Translations under genes and position numbers: made by a program
Part shown: in pieces, positions 1 through 7,518 of the stretch
How the letters are laid out: every line of letters starts with the position of its first letter
Numbering within the stretch: position 1 is the first letter of the stretch
Notes under the pieces: generated by a model
Seen by the model: the letters and a program-made list of their open reading frames with translations, nothing else
Told to the model about the DNA's origin: nothing
The model's database searches: none
Source of the DNA: Chitinophaga sp. YR627
Lineage (GTDB): Bacteria > Bacteroidota > Bacteroidia > Chitinophagales > Chitinophagaceae
NCBI RefSeq assembly: GCF_900114995.1
Contig: NZ_FOUX01000001.1
Span: forward strand, 1,054,001 to 1,118,000
Reading direction: 5' to 3'
DNA: 64,000 nt

Positions 1-895
1 AATTAGACCCCGGCAGTTGTATGACCTGAAATAAAACACTTTGCTTGTCGTTGACCGTGTTTAATGAATTATAAGTATAGCTGCCTAATTCAACTTTTGC
101 TACATCCTTCAATTTGAGCATACTACCGTCGGTGTTCGCCCGGATGATCATATTTCCATAATCCTCCGGTTTAGTATACTTACCGGCATATTTTAGCACG
201 TATTCGAAAGATCTGTTGCTCGATTCTCCAAATCTTCCGGGAGCGGCTTCCTGATTTTTGCTTTTGACAGCTGCCATCACCTCAGTTGGCGTGATATTGT
301 AAGTAGCCATTTGTGCAGGATTGAGCCAGATCCGCATGGAATAATCCCTGTTACTACCGTAGAATGTTACCTGTCCGACGCCCTGTATACGCTTAAGCTC
401 TGGTATGATGTTGATTTGCGCATAGTTGGTCAGATAAGTGGCATCATACAACGCAGGCTTTTCGCTCATCAGGTTGATCGCCATAATCAGTGAATTCTGC
501 ACCTTTTGGGTGGTTATACCCGCCTGAACTACCTCAGGAGGTAGAAGTCCGGTGGCAGATGATACACGGTTCTGCACATTCACCGCTGCCTGATCGGGAT
601 CAGTACCCAATTTAAAGTAAACTGAAATAATCAGGGTTCCGTCGTTGGCAGAAGTAGAACTCATATAAGTCATATTCTCCACCCCATTTATAGCCTCTTC
701 CAGCGGTGGTGCTACGGCACGCACCATCGTTTCAGCATTTGCACCAGGATAATTGGCTGCAACCTGTACAACCGGTGGTGCGATATCGGGGAATTGTTGT
801 ATAGGCAGATCCTTCAGACCCACCGCGCCAAGAATTACCAGCATGATGGAAACCACCGTCGCGATAACTGGCTTGTCAATAAAAACTTTTAACAT
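1..895 (-). CDS. RND efflux pump permease (HAE1/AcrB family), N-terminal part
   Basis: Inner-membrane proton-driven multidrug exporter subunit of a tripartite RND pump. About 298 residues are visible; the rest lies beyond base 1. The protein starts MLKVFIDKPVIATVVSIML, the usual AcrB-type start with a first membrane helix at about residues 8-28, followed by the porter-domain region with the family signatures FPDIAPPVVQV and YPGANAETM. ATG is at 895-893, 16 bases after the stop of the adaptor gene at 912, so the two are co-transcribed with the DUF420 gene as an operon. No outer-membrane channel gene is in the window; it may follow the pump. Family assignment is firm, the substrate is unknown. 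Confidence 0.95.
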   Translation of the reverse strand, partial: MLKVFIDKPVIATVVSIMLVILGAVGLKDLPIQQFPDIAPPVVQVAANYPGANAETMVRAVAPPLEEAINGVENMTYMSSTSANDGTLIISVYFKLGTDPDQAAVNVQNRVSSATGLLPPEVVQAGITTQKVQNSLIMAINLMSEKPALYDATYLTNYAQINIIPELKRIQGVGQVTFYGSNRDYSMRIWLNPAQMATYNITPTEVMAAVKSKNQEAAPGRFGESSNRSFEYVLKYAGKYTKPEDYGNMIIRANTDGSMLKLKDVAKVELGSYTYNSLNTVNDKQSVLFQVIQLPGSN

Positions 896-911
896 GATGT
901 TGTAATTATGA

Positions 912-2048
912 TTAATTGCTCGCCAATTTTTCGTTCGATATTTCAGGCTTTACGGTTACGCCATCCCTGAGAGATTCCAGCCCCTTTAAAACAAGCCGGT
1001 CACCATGTTTTATCCCATTAGAGATATAATAAGTGCTTCCGGTCGATCCGGATATTGTTAATGCCACCTGACGTGCTTTATTATTAGGGTCAACTATAAA
1101 TGCAAATGTTTTATCCTGCATTTCGAATGTGGCAGACTGTGGTACACTGATCACTCCGGATTGTTTAAGTGCCAGTTTTATCCGGCCTGAGTTGCCGGAA
1201 CGTAGTAAACCTTCTTTATTTGGGAATGTTGCGCGTAAAGTAATTGCCCCGGTATTTTTATCAAAAGCTGCATCAACCATATCCAGTGAACCTGTCTGTG
1301 AATATTCTTTTCCTCCGGAGAGTAACATACTTACAGCAGGCGCATTTTTCAATTTCTCAGCGATCGAAGTACCCTTTAAACCATCCTTGAAAGTGACAAA
1401 ATCAGCTTCTCCAATGGAAAAATAAGCATGCACTTCCCGGTTGTCAGAAAGATAGGATAGTGGCTGGGTATCTGAAGGTGCAAGTAGACTCCCTGCTTTC
1501 TTGAAAAGCCTGCCGATATAACCGCTAACTGGCGCTGTGATAGTAGAGAATCCCAATGTGATCTTCGCATTTCCCGCTTTTGCACTTGCTTGCTTTTCCT
1601 TAGCAAGTGCGGCTTCATAGGCCGCTTGCGCAGTTTTTAGCTGATAAGCAGATACCACTTTATTCTGAACCAATGGCGTCAACTTATCGATTTCCAGTTT
1701 TGCTGCAGCCACGCCCGCTTTTGCAGCAAGTAATTCTCCCTCCGCATTGTTGTATTCCTCACGATAAGGTCGCTCGTCTATTTGAAATAAGGGAGCCCCT
1801 TTTTCTACATAAGCGCCTTCAGAAACATATATTTTTTCCAGTATCCCCGGCACCTGGGTTCTGATCTCAACATCGGTTTGACCCTCTAGTTTTGCCGGAT
1901 ATTCCGTATAGACAATGGCATCCCCCGAATTGACGGTAGCCACTGGTACAGTTGGTGTAGTAGCCGTTTGCGATTGTGTACCGCCGGACGAACAGCCCGA
2001 AAGTATGATGGCATTGGCTAACATGCCGTATATCAGATTTCTTTTCAT
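912..2048 (-). CDS. RND efflux periplasmic adaptor lipoprotein (HlyD/MexA family)
   Basis: Membrane-fusion adaptor that bridges the inner-membrane pump and an outer-membrane channel. 378 residues, normal length. The N-terminus has a short hydrophobic signal ending in lipobox LSGC with the lipidated Cys at residue 19. Then come the barrel-sandwich lipoyl half-motif (RTQVPGILEKIYVSEGAYVEKG), an alpha-hairpin rich in Ala/Lys/Glu (about residues 95-150), the second lipoyl half (TITAPVSGYIGRLFKKAGS) and a beta-barrel/membrane-proximal domain. It is directly upstream of the pump gene (16-base gap) and 40 bases after the DUF420 gene. The divergent GlxA-type regulator may control the operon (inference from position only). 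Confidence 0.95.
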   Translation of the reverse strand: MKRNLIYGMLANAIILSGCSSGGTQSQTATTPTVPVATVNSGDAIVYTEYPAKLEGQTDVEIRTQVPGILEKIYVSEGAYVEKGAPLFQIDERPYREEYNNAEGELLAAKAGVAAAKLEIDKLTPLVQNKVVSAYQLKTAQAAYEAALAKEKQASAKAGNAKITLGFSTITAPVSGYIGRLFKKAGSLLAPSDTQPLSYLSDNREVHAYFSIGEADFVTFKDGLKGTSIAEKLKNAPAVSMLLSGGKEYSQTGSLDMVDAAFDKNTGAITLRATFPNKEGLLRSGNSGRIKLALKQSGVISVPQSATFEMQDKTFAFIVDPNNKARQVALTISGSTGSTYYISNGIKHGDRLVLKGLESLRDGVTVKPEISNEKLASN

Positions 2049-2088
2049 AAAATTTATATATAGCGTGATAAAAAAATTGCTGAAAATA

Positions 2089-2616
2089 TTAATGAGGATA
2101 ATAAGGTGATATCATCAGATAAACAATGACTCCGGTGGAGCTGACATATAACCATATAGGCATGGTCCATGCTGCCATTTTACGATGCTTTACAATATTG
2201 CCATTCAATCCCATCCCCATAGTGATCAATGCCAGCGGTACGATCAACACAGCCAGAAAAATATGCGTGGGTAATATGAAGAAGTAAATTCCCCTGACGA
2301 TACCGGTACCTCCGAATTTGGCGGAAGGCGTTGAGAAATGGTAAAGCAAATAGGAGAAAAGAAATAAGGCAGTAAACGCAAATGCCAGAAATATGAAACT
2401 TCTATGCAGCAGCACATTTTTTTTCTTTATTGCGATCAGGGCTGCAAGCAAAGCAATAAATGTGGCTCCGTTTGATATGGCATTGATCAACGGCAGCACG
2501 GAAAAATCATAGCCCTTCAAACAATCGAATTTCGGTAAGAAGTAGGCAGTCGCTATCAGACCATTGATAGCAATAGTCAATCCCCCGATTAAAGGGGTAT
2601 AGTTTTTTTGTTTCAT
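2089..2616 (-). CDS. DUF420 family membrane protein
   Basis: 175-residue integral membrane protein with five predicted hydrophobic helices (about residues 8-30, 42-65, 75-95, 108-132 and 148-168). Conserved features of DUF420 are visible: a His after helix 3 (LLYHF), THIFLA in helix 4 and HRKMAAWTMPIWLYVSSTG before helix 5. In Firmicutes the family includes CtaM (YozB), needed for cytochrome oxidase maturation; in Bacteroidota the role is not settled. Here it is the first gene of an operon with an RND adaptor and pump, so its job may be linked to the membrane or stress response rather than to an oxidase. Family call is good, function is open. Confidence 0.8.
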   Translation of the reverse strand: MKQKNYTPLIGGLTIAINGLIATAYFLPKFDCLKGYDFSVLPLINAISNGATFIALLAALIAIKKKNVLLHRSFIFLAFAFTALFLFSYLLYHFSTPSAKFGGTGIVRGIYFFILPTHIFLAVLIVPLALITMGMGLNGNIVKHRKMAAWTMPIWLYVSSTGVIVYLMISPYYPH

Positions 2617-2721
2617 AAGGTTTAAAAAATTATAGTGATGGTTGGATTTAATGACATGCCGGGGCAGCAGCCCGCTCGGAATAAATGTCAGATGACACCA
2701 GGATAAAGTGTTCGGAGAAAA

Positions 2722-2753
2722 TCCTGGAACATACTACCGCGTATGTTCCAGGG
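2722..2753. promoter_or_regulatory. Inverted repeat, candidate operator between DUF420/RND operon and GlxA-type gene
   Basis: Arms CTGGAACATAC and GTATGTTCCAG pair perfectly (2724-2734 with 2741-2751; two further pairs, one G-T, extend outward) around the six-base spacer TACCGC. The site lies in the 489-base divergent region between the RND operon start (2616) and the regulator start (3106). No gene ends here, so a terminator role is unlikely. The rest of the region holds no convincing ORF; a 70-codon minus-strand ORF (2849-3061) looks random. Confidence 0.5.
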
Positions 2754-3069
2754 TGCTGTTTACCTGATATCTTTTTTCATATTTTAGTTCTGATTCCTTT
2801 CTTAATATCTCTGTTCCGTTTAGTGTCGTTTTTATCATTTCCATCCCATTAGTCTGACGCAAAGTTATTTACCTTCAGCTGGTATTCGCAATTCCGCCAG
2901 ACTATCAGGCATGTCGAAAAATTATCTGAATGATGTATTTCTGTGTTAGAAATTAAGATCCCATTAGTGATTAATGGTTTGATTTTGAATGTTTTGAAAT
3001 GGAGATATTTAAAGCATGTAAATTTCTCTCCAGTATAAAAAAATGGCCTAAAATGCGTCATTTATGTCC

Positions 3070-3100
3070 TTTGAGACAACATATTACTCGCCTAATTTTG
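3070..3100 (+). promoter_or_regulatory. Bacteroidota-type promoter (TTTG-N19-TAATTTTG) just upstream of the GlxA-type gene
   Basis: TTTG at 3070-3073 and TAATTTTG at 3093-3100 with a 19-base spacer match the Bacteroidota sigma-ABfr consensus TTTG-N19-TAnnTTTG exactly. The -7 element ends 5 bases before the ATG at 3106, so the transcript would be nearly leaderless. The match argues against the longer ORF start at 3064. Confidence 0.65.
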
Positions 3101-3105
3101 TTGTT

Positions 3106-4182
3106 ATGAAAGAAGTGGTTCCCGGAAGCAGAAAAAGATCAGAGAGAAAAAAGATCGTTATCGTGGCTATGACTGGCCGTATGCTAATGGACTTCGTTGG
3201 CCCGGCAGACGTATTTACTACTGCCAATATATTTCTAAGGCACTTAGACATAAGTGAGGGGTATGATGTTCAGATCGCATCTCCAACAGCCGAAAAGAAA
3301 GTTACTACAGGTGCAGGTGCAGATATTTTATGCCAGATAAGCGCGATCAATATCAGATCGCGTATAGATACGCTTATTATATCCAATTACGAATCGCATG
3401 AATCTTCTGCGGAATTGTTCGATCCTTTTTACAGTTGGCTTTCGGGAAGGAATGAAAAAAATACACGTAGAATTGCTTCTGTTTGTGCAGGTGCATTTGC
3501 TTTAGCTAAAGCAGGCCTTATCAACAATCGTAAGGTAACAACCCATTGGGGACTGAATGAGAAACTGCAAAAAAGCTATCCGCAGCTCAGCGTTGATACG
3601 AATCCTTTCTTCGTGAAAGATGGGCATATTTACACCTCAGGCGGAGTATCTTCAGGCATCGATCTGGCATTGGCAATGGTAGAGGAAGATTTTGGTAAGG
3701 AAGTAGCTATTCAGGTAGCACGGGAACTGGTCGTCTATTTATACAGACCCGGCTATCAAAGCCAGTTTGCAAGTTTGCTCCCGTCTCCTGAAAGTTCGGG
3801 TCTTAGCCAGAAGTTACGTATCTGGGTAATGGCACATATGCAGGAAACACTGGATGTCCGCCGCATAGCAGAACATATGAACATGAGCCCCCGCAATTTT
3901 ACCAGGGTATTCCATAAGCAGACAGGTTCCTCTCCCGCGAAATTTGTAGAGAAAGTACGTGTTGAGCAGGCCCGGAAATTACTGGAAGACACAGATAATT
4001 CGCTGGAAAATATCGCAGAGATGTGCGGGTTTGGTGGTCTTAGCTCTTTGCGTCGGACGTTTTTAAGGTTGTTGATGACTACCCCTTCTGACTACCGTCG
4101 GGTATTCAGGAAAGCGTTGAGAGATGCCGGTTTGGGAGAGCACTATCCGTTGAATATTATTCACCATAGTGAGACAGATTGA
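3106..4182 (+). CDS. GlxA-family transcriptional regulator (DJ-1/PfpI domain + AraC HTH)
   Basis: 358-residue regulator. About residues 15-190 form a class I glutamine amidotransferase-like (DJ-1/PfpI) sensor domain beginning KKIVIVAMTGRMLMDFVG, with a Cys at the nucleophile elbow (SVCAGAFALAKAGL) and the following TTHWG motif typical of GlxA. The C-terminal ~100 residues are an AraC double helix-turn-helix (VRRIAEHMNMSPRNFTRVF and ENIAEMCGFGGLSSLRRTF). The ORF can be extended to 3064, but a good promoter lies inside that extension, and homology begins after the ATG at 3106. It is transcribed away from the RND operon and may respond to a small metabolite; its ligand is unknown. Confidence 0.9.
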   Translation: MKEVVPGSRKRSERKKIVIVAMTGRMLMDFVGPADVFTTANIFLRHLDISEGYDVQIASPTAEKKVTTGAGADILCQISAINIRSRIDTLIISNYESHESSAELFDPFYSWLSGRNEKNTRRIASVCAGAFALAKAGLINNRKVTTHWGLNEKLQKSYPQLSVDTNPFFVKDGHIYTSGGVSSGIDLALAMVEEDFGKEVAIQVARELVVYLYRPGYQSQFASLLPSPESSGLSQKLRIWVMAHMQETLDVRRIAEHMNMSPRNFTRVFHKQTGSSPAKFVEKVRVEQARKLLEDTDNSLENIAEMCGFGGLSSLRRTFLRLLMTTPSDYRRVFRKALRDAGLGEHYPLNIIHHSETD

Positions 4183-4215
4183 TAATTTGTCAGTTGCTGG
4201 CGCAATAATGCTCAA

Positions 4216-4827
4216 TTACCAGCCAACTTTCGCTGATGACAACACCTTCTCCCGTATCGCCTTCGACCGTACCGTATTAAAAAATTCCGGCGTAAACCCC
4301 AGATAACTCGCTATATGTTTCTGCGGAACACGTTTATCTATTTCCGGATATTTCTCCCGAAAATAATTATATCGCTCACAGCCATTCATAGATAACAGCT
4401 GTATCTGTTTAAGATGTATTGTGGCAAGCGATTTCTGATAGGAGATACGGAAGAAACGTTCAAGGGCAGGCACATCGATCAGCAGTTCTTCCAGTGCGAT
4501 ATTAGGAATATGTACTAATTCGCTGTCTTCCAGGGCTACGATGCTGCAAAGCGCCGGGGTATTAAATGTCCTGCTGTATATATCTGATAACCAATAACCC
4601 TCTATGGCAAAATATGTATTATGCTCCGTTCCTTTCTCATCGATATAGTATGTGCGCAGACACCCCTTATTGACAAAATACTCGTGGCGGGCATCGTCAC
4701 CAACTCTTACAAGGAATTCTTTGCGCTTAAGCTTCTTAATGCGCAATATCGCACAGAGTTTCATTTCCTCCTGTTCAGTGAGTTGCGTATGACGGCGTAT
4801 GGTAGAAAGTAAACGTTCAAAATCCAT
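4216..4827 (-). CDS. Crp/Fnr family transcriptional regulator (paralog 1)
   Basis: 203 residues, the usual length for the short Bacteroidota Crp/Fnr group. Residues ~20-120 form a cyclic-nucleotide-binding-type beta roll (RKEFLVRVGDDARHEYFVNKG, CLRTYYIDEKG), then a dimerisation helix and a C-terminal helix-turn-helix (VPQKHIASYLGFTPEFFN). No Cys cluster for an Fnr-type iron-sulphur centre is seen. It is clearly paralogous to the gene at 5841-6440: long runs such as VALEDSELV and the recognition helix are nearly the same. A 36-base perfect palindrome sits 46 bases upstream of its start, so autoregulation is likely (inference). It ends 33 bases from the convergent GlxA-type gene. Confidence 0.9.
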   Translation of the reverse strand: MDFERLLSTIRRHTQLTEQEEMKLCAILRIKKLKRKEFLVRVGDDARHEYFVNKGCLRTYYIDEKGTEHNTYFAIEGYWLSDIYSRTFNTPALCSIVALEDSELVHIPNIALEELLIDVPALERFFRISYQKSLATIHLKQIQLLSMNGCERYNYFREKYPEIDKRVPQKHIASYLGFTPEFFNTVRSKAIREKVLSSAKVGW

Positions 4828-4872
4828 GTGGTGGCATTTTATAAGAACGCCATAAAGCTCAGGATTTTGAGG

Positions 4873-4908
4873 AAGATAAAAAATTAAGGTACCTTAATTT
4901 TTTATCTT
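4873..4908. promoter_or_regulatory. 36-base perfect palindrome, candidate Crp/Fnr operator
   Basis: Every base from 4873 to 4908 pairs with its partner around the centre 4890/4891; the core is TTAAGGTACCTTAA flanked by A6 and T6 runs. It lies 46 bases upstream of the Crp/Fnr start at 4827 and shares the core AAGRTAYCTT with the sites at 5799-5814 and 6491-6514. It could also fold in RNA downstream of the pirin gene, but the shared core upstream of other genes favours a protein-binding site. Confidence 0.65.
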
Positions 4909-4964
4909 AGGAAGGTAGCAATATCCTCTTATGAGAAGGTAGTAAGCATGTGTCAAAGAGATGA

Positions 4965-5762
4965 TCAATCAAGAGGAACACCACTAATGAATAATAAATG
5001 ACAATCCTCCTTCGCCAAAAAAGTAATCTTTGTGTCTTCCATAGATGATCCCAACGCTACCGTTTCATAGGGATTCAATGTAAAGCTTTCAGCTGCCGCT
5101 TCTATTTGTATCACACCTGATAATACATAGAACACACCATTCCATCCTGCAGGCAGTAGGTGTTCAAAGCTTTTACCCACAGCGATGGTGAGATCGAGGA
5201 AGGTGATACGCTCCGGAGTGACAACCTCATTCACCATGTCTGCTGCAGCTCCTGCTACTACTTTCACTTTTACGCCATCCGTATCTCTTAATGGCATTTT
5301 CTCAACCGGAATGAGTATGCTTTTAGGAGGTAAATTGCGGGTCTCTGCTGGTATTTCAAGAAATAATTGCAAACCGTGGATCTTCGTATCAGCGGTTTCG
5401 GGAAATTCGTGATGTGTCACGCCATTACCTGACCATGTCCACAGCAGACTACCGCTTGTGATCGTCAGATCTGTTCCCATAGAATCCCTGTTGTGATAGA
5501 ACGCAGAATCTTCGAAGAGATAACTGAGCGCAGAGATATGGCGATGCTGATGTGGACCAAATACGTCACTGCTAAGTCTGAAATCATCAAAGCCAATCAC
5601 CGGACTTAATAATCCATCATATTCTTTTCTGTTAGCTCTATAGGCAGAGAAAGACGCATTTCCCGTACGGTCAAGCGCTACAATTTTTGACCTTTTAGGA
5701 AAGGACATTAAAACAACAGACATAATACTAATTTTAAAGTGGACGATAGCATTGCTGCTCAC
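4965..5762 (-). CDS. Pirin family protein (bicupin)
   Basis: Cytoplasmic two-cupin protein of the pirin family; members include quercetinases and regulatory proteins. Residues ~45-160 hold the pirin N-terminal cupin with the metal-site pattern FGPHQHRHISALSYLFE (His-x-His) and later TWSGNGVTHHEFP. A C-terminal cupin follows (FYVLSGVIQIEAAAESFTL). 265 residues from the first ATG; the internal ATG at 5723 (MSVVLMSFPKRSK) may be the real start, because the first 13 residues look unlike the family. It lies between two paralogous Crp/Fnr genes on the same strand, with the palindrome at 5799-5814 upstream, so it is a likely target of one of them. Confidence 0.85.
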   Translation of the reverse strand: MSSNAIVHFKISIMSVVLMSFPKRSKIVALDRTGNASFSAYRANRKEYDGLLSPVIGFDDFRLSSDVFGPHQHRHISALSYLFEDSAFYHNRDSMGTDLTITSGSLLWTWSGNGVTHHEFPETADTKIHGLQLFLEIPAETRNLPPKSILIPVEKMPLRDTDGVKVKVVAGAAADMVNEVVTPERITFLDLTIAVGKSFEHLLPAGWNGVFYVLSGVIQIEAAAESFTLNPYETVALGSSMEDTKITFLAKEDCHLLFISGVPLD

Positions 5763-5798
5763 ATGCCCACAAAGGTGTGCCTTTATCCAAAGATGAAT

Positions 5799-5814
5799 CT
5801 TAAGATATCTTTAG
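5799..5814. promoter_or_regulatory. Palindrome upstream of pirin gene, candidate Crp/Fnr operator
   Basis: AAGATATCTT at 5802-5811 is a perfect palindrome; with one mismatched pair it extends to CTTAAGATATCTTTAG (5799-5814). It is 40 bases upstream of the first pirin ATG and has the same core as the sites before both neighbouring Crp/Fnr genes. Confidence 0.55.
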
Positions 5815-5840
5815 TATTACAGGAACGCAGGTCTTATTTC

Positions 5841-6440
5841 CTATTTTGAAGCTTCTTTTTTTGCGCGTAGCACTTTGGCGTGAATAGTATTAAAGAACTG
5901 AGGAGTTAAGCCCAGGAAGGTAGCGATATGTTTTTGTGGAATACGGTTTGCGAGCGCCGGAAAGCGCTCCCGGAAATAGCTATAACGCTCCTCCGCCGTC
6001 ATATATAACATCTGGAGGTTCTTCAGGTGTTGGTTGACCATAGATTGCTCATAGGAAAGCCGGAAGAAGCGCTCAAGCTCAGGCACCTTCGTCATGAACT
6101 TTTCCAATGCCTGGTGATTGATTTTCACCAGCTCCGAGTCCTCAAGTGCAACAATATTACAATAGGAAGGAGCCATCTGGGTACGACTGTACAGGTCGGA
6201 TATCCACCAGTCCTCTATTGCGAAATACAGGTTATGTTCCAGGCCCTTCCTGTCTACAAAATATTGCCGGAGACAGCCCTTGTTAACAAAATATTCATCT
6301 GTACAAACATCGCCCTCCCGTAGTAACAACTCCTTCCTTTTAACGGTTTCTATGCTCAGTAAATCACAAAAAGCGGCTTCCTGTGCTGGTGTCAGGAGAA
6401 CGTAACGGCTGATATTCCGTAGGATGTTGTCGTACTGCAT
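5841..6440 (-). CDS. Crp/Fnr family transcriptional regulator (paralog 2)
   Basis: 199 residues from the ATG at 6440 (MQYDNILRNISRYVL). The open frame runs on to 6722, but the extra 94 residues do not resemble the family and would cross the palindrome at 6491-6514 and the start of the divergent esterase, so the shorter start is chosen. Beta-roll sensor domain (KRKELLLREGDVCTDEYFVNKG), dimerisation helix, and helix-turn-helix RIPQKHIATFLGLTPQFFN. Close paralog of the regulator at 4216-4827. The palindrome lies 51 bases upstream of its start and 41 bases upstream of the divergent esterase, which suggests autoregulation and control of the esterase. Confidence 0.9.
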   Translation of the reverse strand: MQYDNILRNISRYVLLTPAQEAAFCDLLSIETVKRKELLLREGDVCTDEYFVNKGCLRQYFVDRKGLEHNLYFAIEDWWISDLYSRTQMAPSYCNIVALEDSELVKINHQALEKFMTKVPELERFFRLSYEQSMVNQHLKNLQMLYMTAEERYSYFRERFPALANRIPQKHIATFLGLTPQFFNTIHAKVLRAKKEASK

Positions 6441-6490
6441 ATTTGACGTGATTATAGTCCGGCGCTCAAAATTAACCGCTGGCTGATGGA

Positions 6491-6514
6491 AAAAATTAAG
6501 ATATCTTATTTTTT
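6491..6514. promoter_or_regulatory. 24-base palindrome between Crp/Fnr paralog 2 and esterase, candidate operator
   Basis: Centre at 6502/6503. Core TAAGATATCTTA is perfect; the arms extend with A/T runs to 24 bases with a single mismatched pair (6496/6509). It sits about midway between divergent start codons (6440 minus, 6555 plus), a position suited to control of both. Confidence 0.65.
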
Positions 6515-6554
6515 CCCAACAGCGGACCTCAGACTTTTGCGTTATTAAATCTTG

Positions 6555-7394
6555 ATGCCAATGAACAAATTTAAGGAAGAACGCGAAGCTTTTGAAGCAA
6601 TAGGTAATACCTATGCTGTTGCGGATGGGATCAACAGGACTAAGGTGACGATCGCAGGTGTTCCTTGTGCCTGGTTTTCGCCAGATAACGCTCCAGAGAA
6701 CGATATTGTGGTTTACATCCATGGCGGAGCTTTTATCTATGGTTCGCTTACATCACACGCACCCCTGGTAAGTCACATCGCCCGGACATTAAACCGGCGG
6801 GTATTGCTGATTGACTATCGCCTGGCTCCCGAGCATCCTTTTCCTGCAGGCATTGAAGATTGTATTGCTGTAATCACCATGCTTACGGCAGAAAATCCAC
6901 AGATTACTTTCGGTATTATTGGTGATAGTGCAGGTGGTAATATTGCTATGTCTATACAGCTTTTCCTCAGGGAAGCTGCAGGTCCGTCAGCAGGATACAC
7001 GATTGTCATTTCCCCCTGGGTCGACCTTACCTGCACCAATACCAGCTATGAGCGTAATAAAATACTGGACACTATATTGTCACAGGCCTATCTCAGGCAA
7101 TGTGCCACTATGTATGCTGCGGGTAAAGATTTATCAAATCCGTATCTGTCGCCTGTCAACGGTAGTTTCCAGGGCTTAGCACCGGTACTGATATTGTGTG
7201 GTACCCATGAGATACTGCAAGATGATGCTGCTAATTTGTATAAACGTTTACTGGAGTGTCAGGTAGAGACGGAATTAATGCTGTTTGAAGGCGCATTACA
7301 TGTATGGCCATTCACAGATATTTCAAGTGAAGCTTCGCAGAAGGCGTTGAACGAAATGGCTGCTTTTAGTGTTAAATATCGTCAATCATTATGA
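6555..7394 (+). CDS. Alpha/beta hydrolase, HSL-type (family IV) carboxylesterase
   Basis: 279-residue cytoplasmic esterase or lipase. The oxyanion-hole motif HGGAF (YIHGGAFIYGS), the signature LAPEHPFPAG and the nucleophile elbow GDSAGG are all present, and the C-terminal catalytic His is in GALHVWPF. This is the hormone-sensitive-lipase group, which hydrolyses short-chain esters. Start: ATG at 6555 or 6561; a TTG at 6552 is possible but less likely. It is divergent from Crp/Fnr paralog 2 with a shared palindrome in between, and ends in a strong terminator shared with the convergent T9SS gene. Confidence 0.92.
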   Translation: MPMNKFKEEREAFEAIGNTYAVADGINRTKVTIAGVPCAWFSPDNAPENDIVVYIHGGAFIYGSLTSHAPLVSHIARTLNRRVLLIDYRLAPEHPFPAGIEDCIAVITMLTAENPQITFGIIGDSAGGNIAMSIQLFLREAAGPSAGYTIVISPWVDLTCTNTSYERNKILDTILSQAYLRQCATMYAAGKDLSNPYLSPVNGSFQGLAPVLILCGTHEILQDDAANLYKRLLECQVETELMLFEGALHVWPFTDISSEASQKALNEMAAFSVKYRQSL

Positions 7395-7464
7395 ATGTAA
7401 CGTTATTGTGATGGGAGAGAAGCAGCGGTGAACTGTGATGATCAACATGGTATCTGGAATAAAT

Positions 7465-7500
7465 AAGCGGGCGTCTACTATTAGTGGACGCCCGCTTGTT
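7465..7500. terminator. Bidirectional rho-independent terminator
   Basis: A 15-base-pair stem (7465-7479 with 7483-7497, core GCGGGCGTC/GACGCCCGC, one G-T pair) with loop ATT, followed by T-rich sequence on the plus strand. It separates the convergent esterase (+) and T9SS cargo gene (-). Confidence 0.85.
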
Positions 7501-7518
7501 TTGATATTCAGGAGAAGC

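Noticed and set aside
2849..3061. 70-codon minus-strand ORF upstream of the GlxA-type gene
   Set aside because: Starts near the divergent promoter, no domain, no conserved pattern, AT-rich composition of intergenic DNA.
4873..4908. Palindrome as a plain terminator of the pirin gene
   Set aside because: It is symmetric with T runs and could act so, but the same core is found upstream of other genes where no gene ends, so an operator explains more.
6441..6722. N-terminal extension of Crp/Fnr paralog 2
   Set aside because: Overlaps the divergent esterase start and the palindrome; the extra residues have no similarity to the paralog, which starts at the equivalent of ATG 6440.
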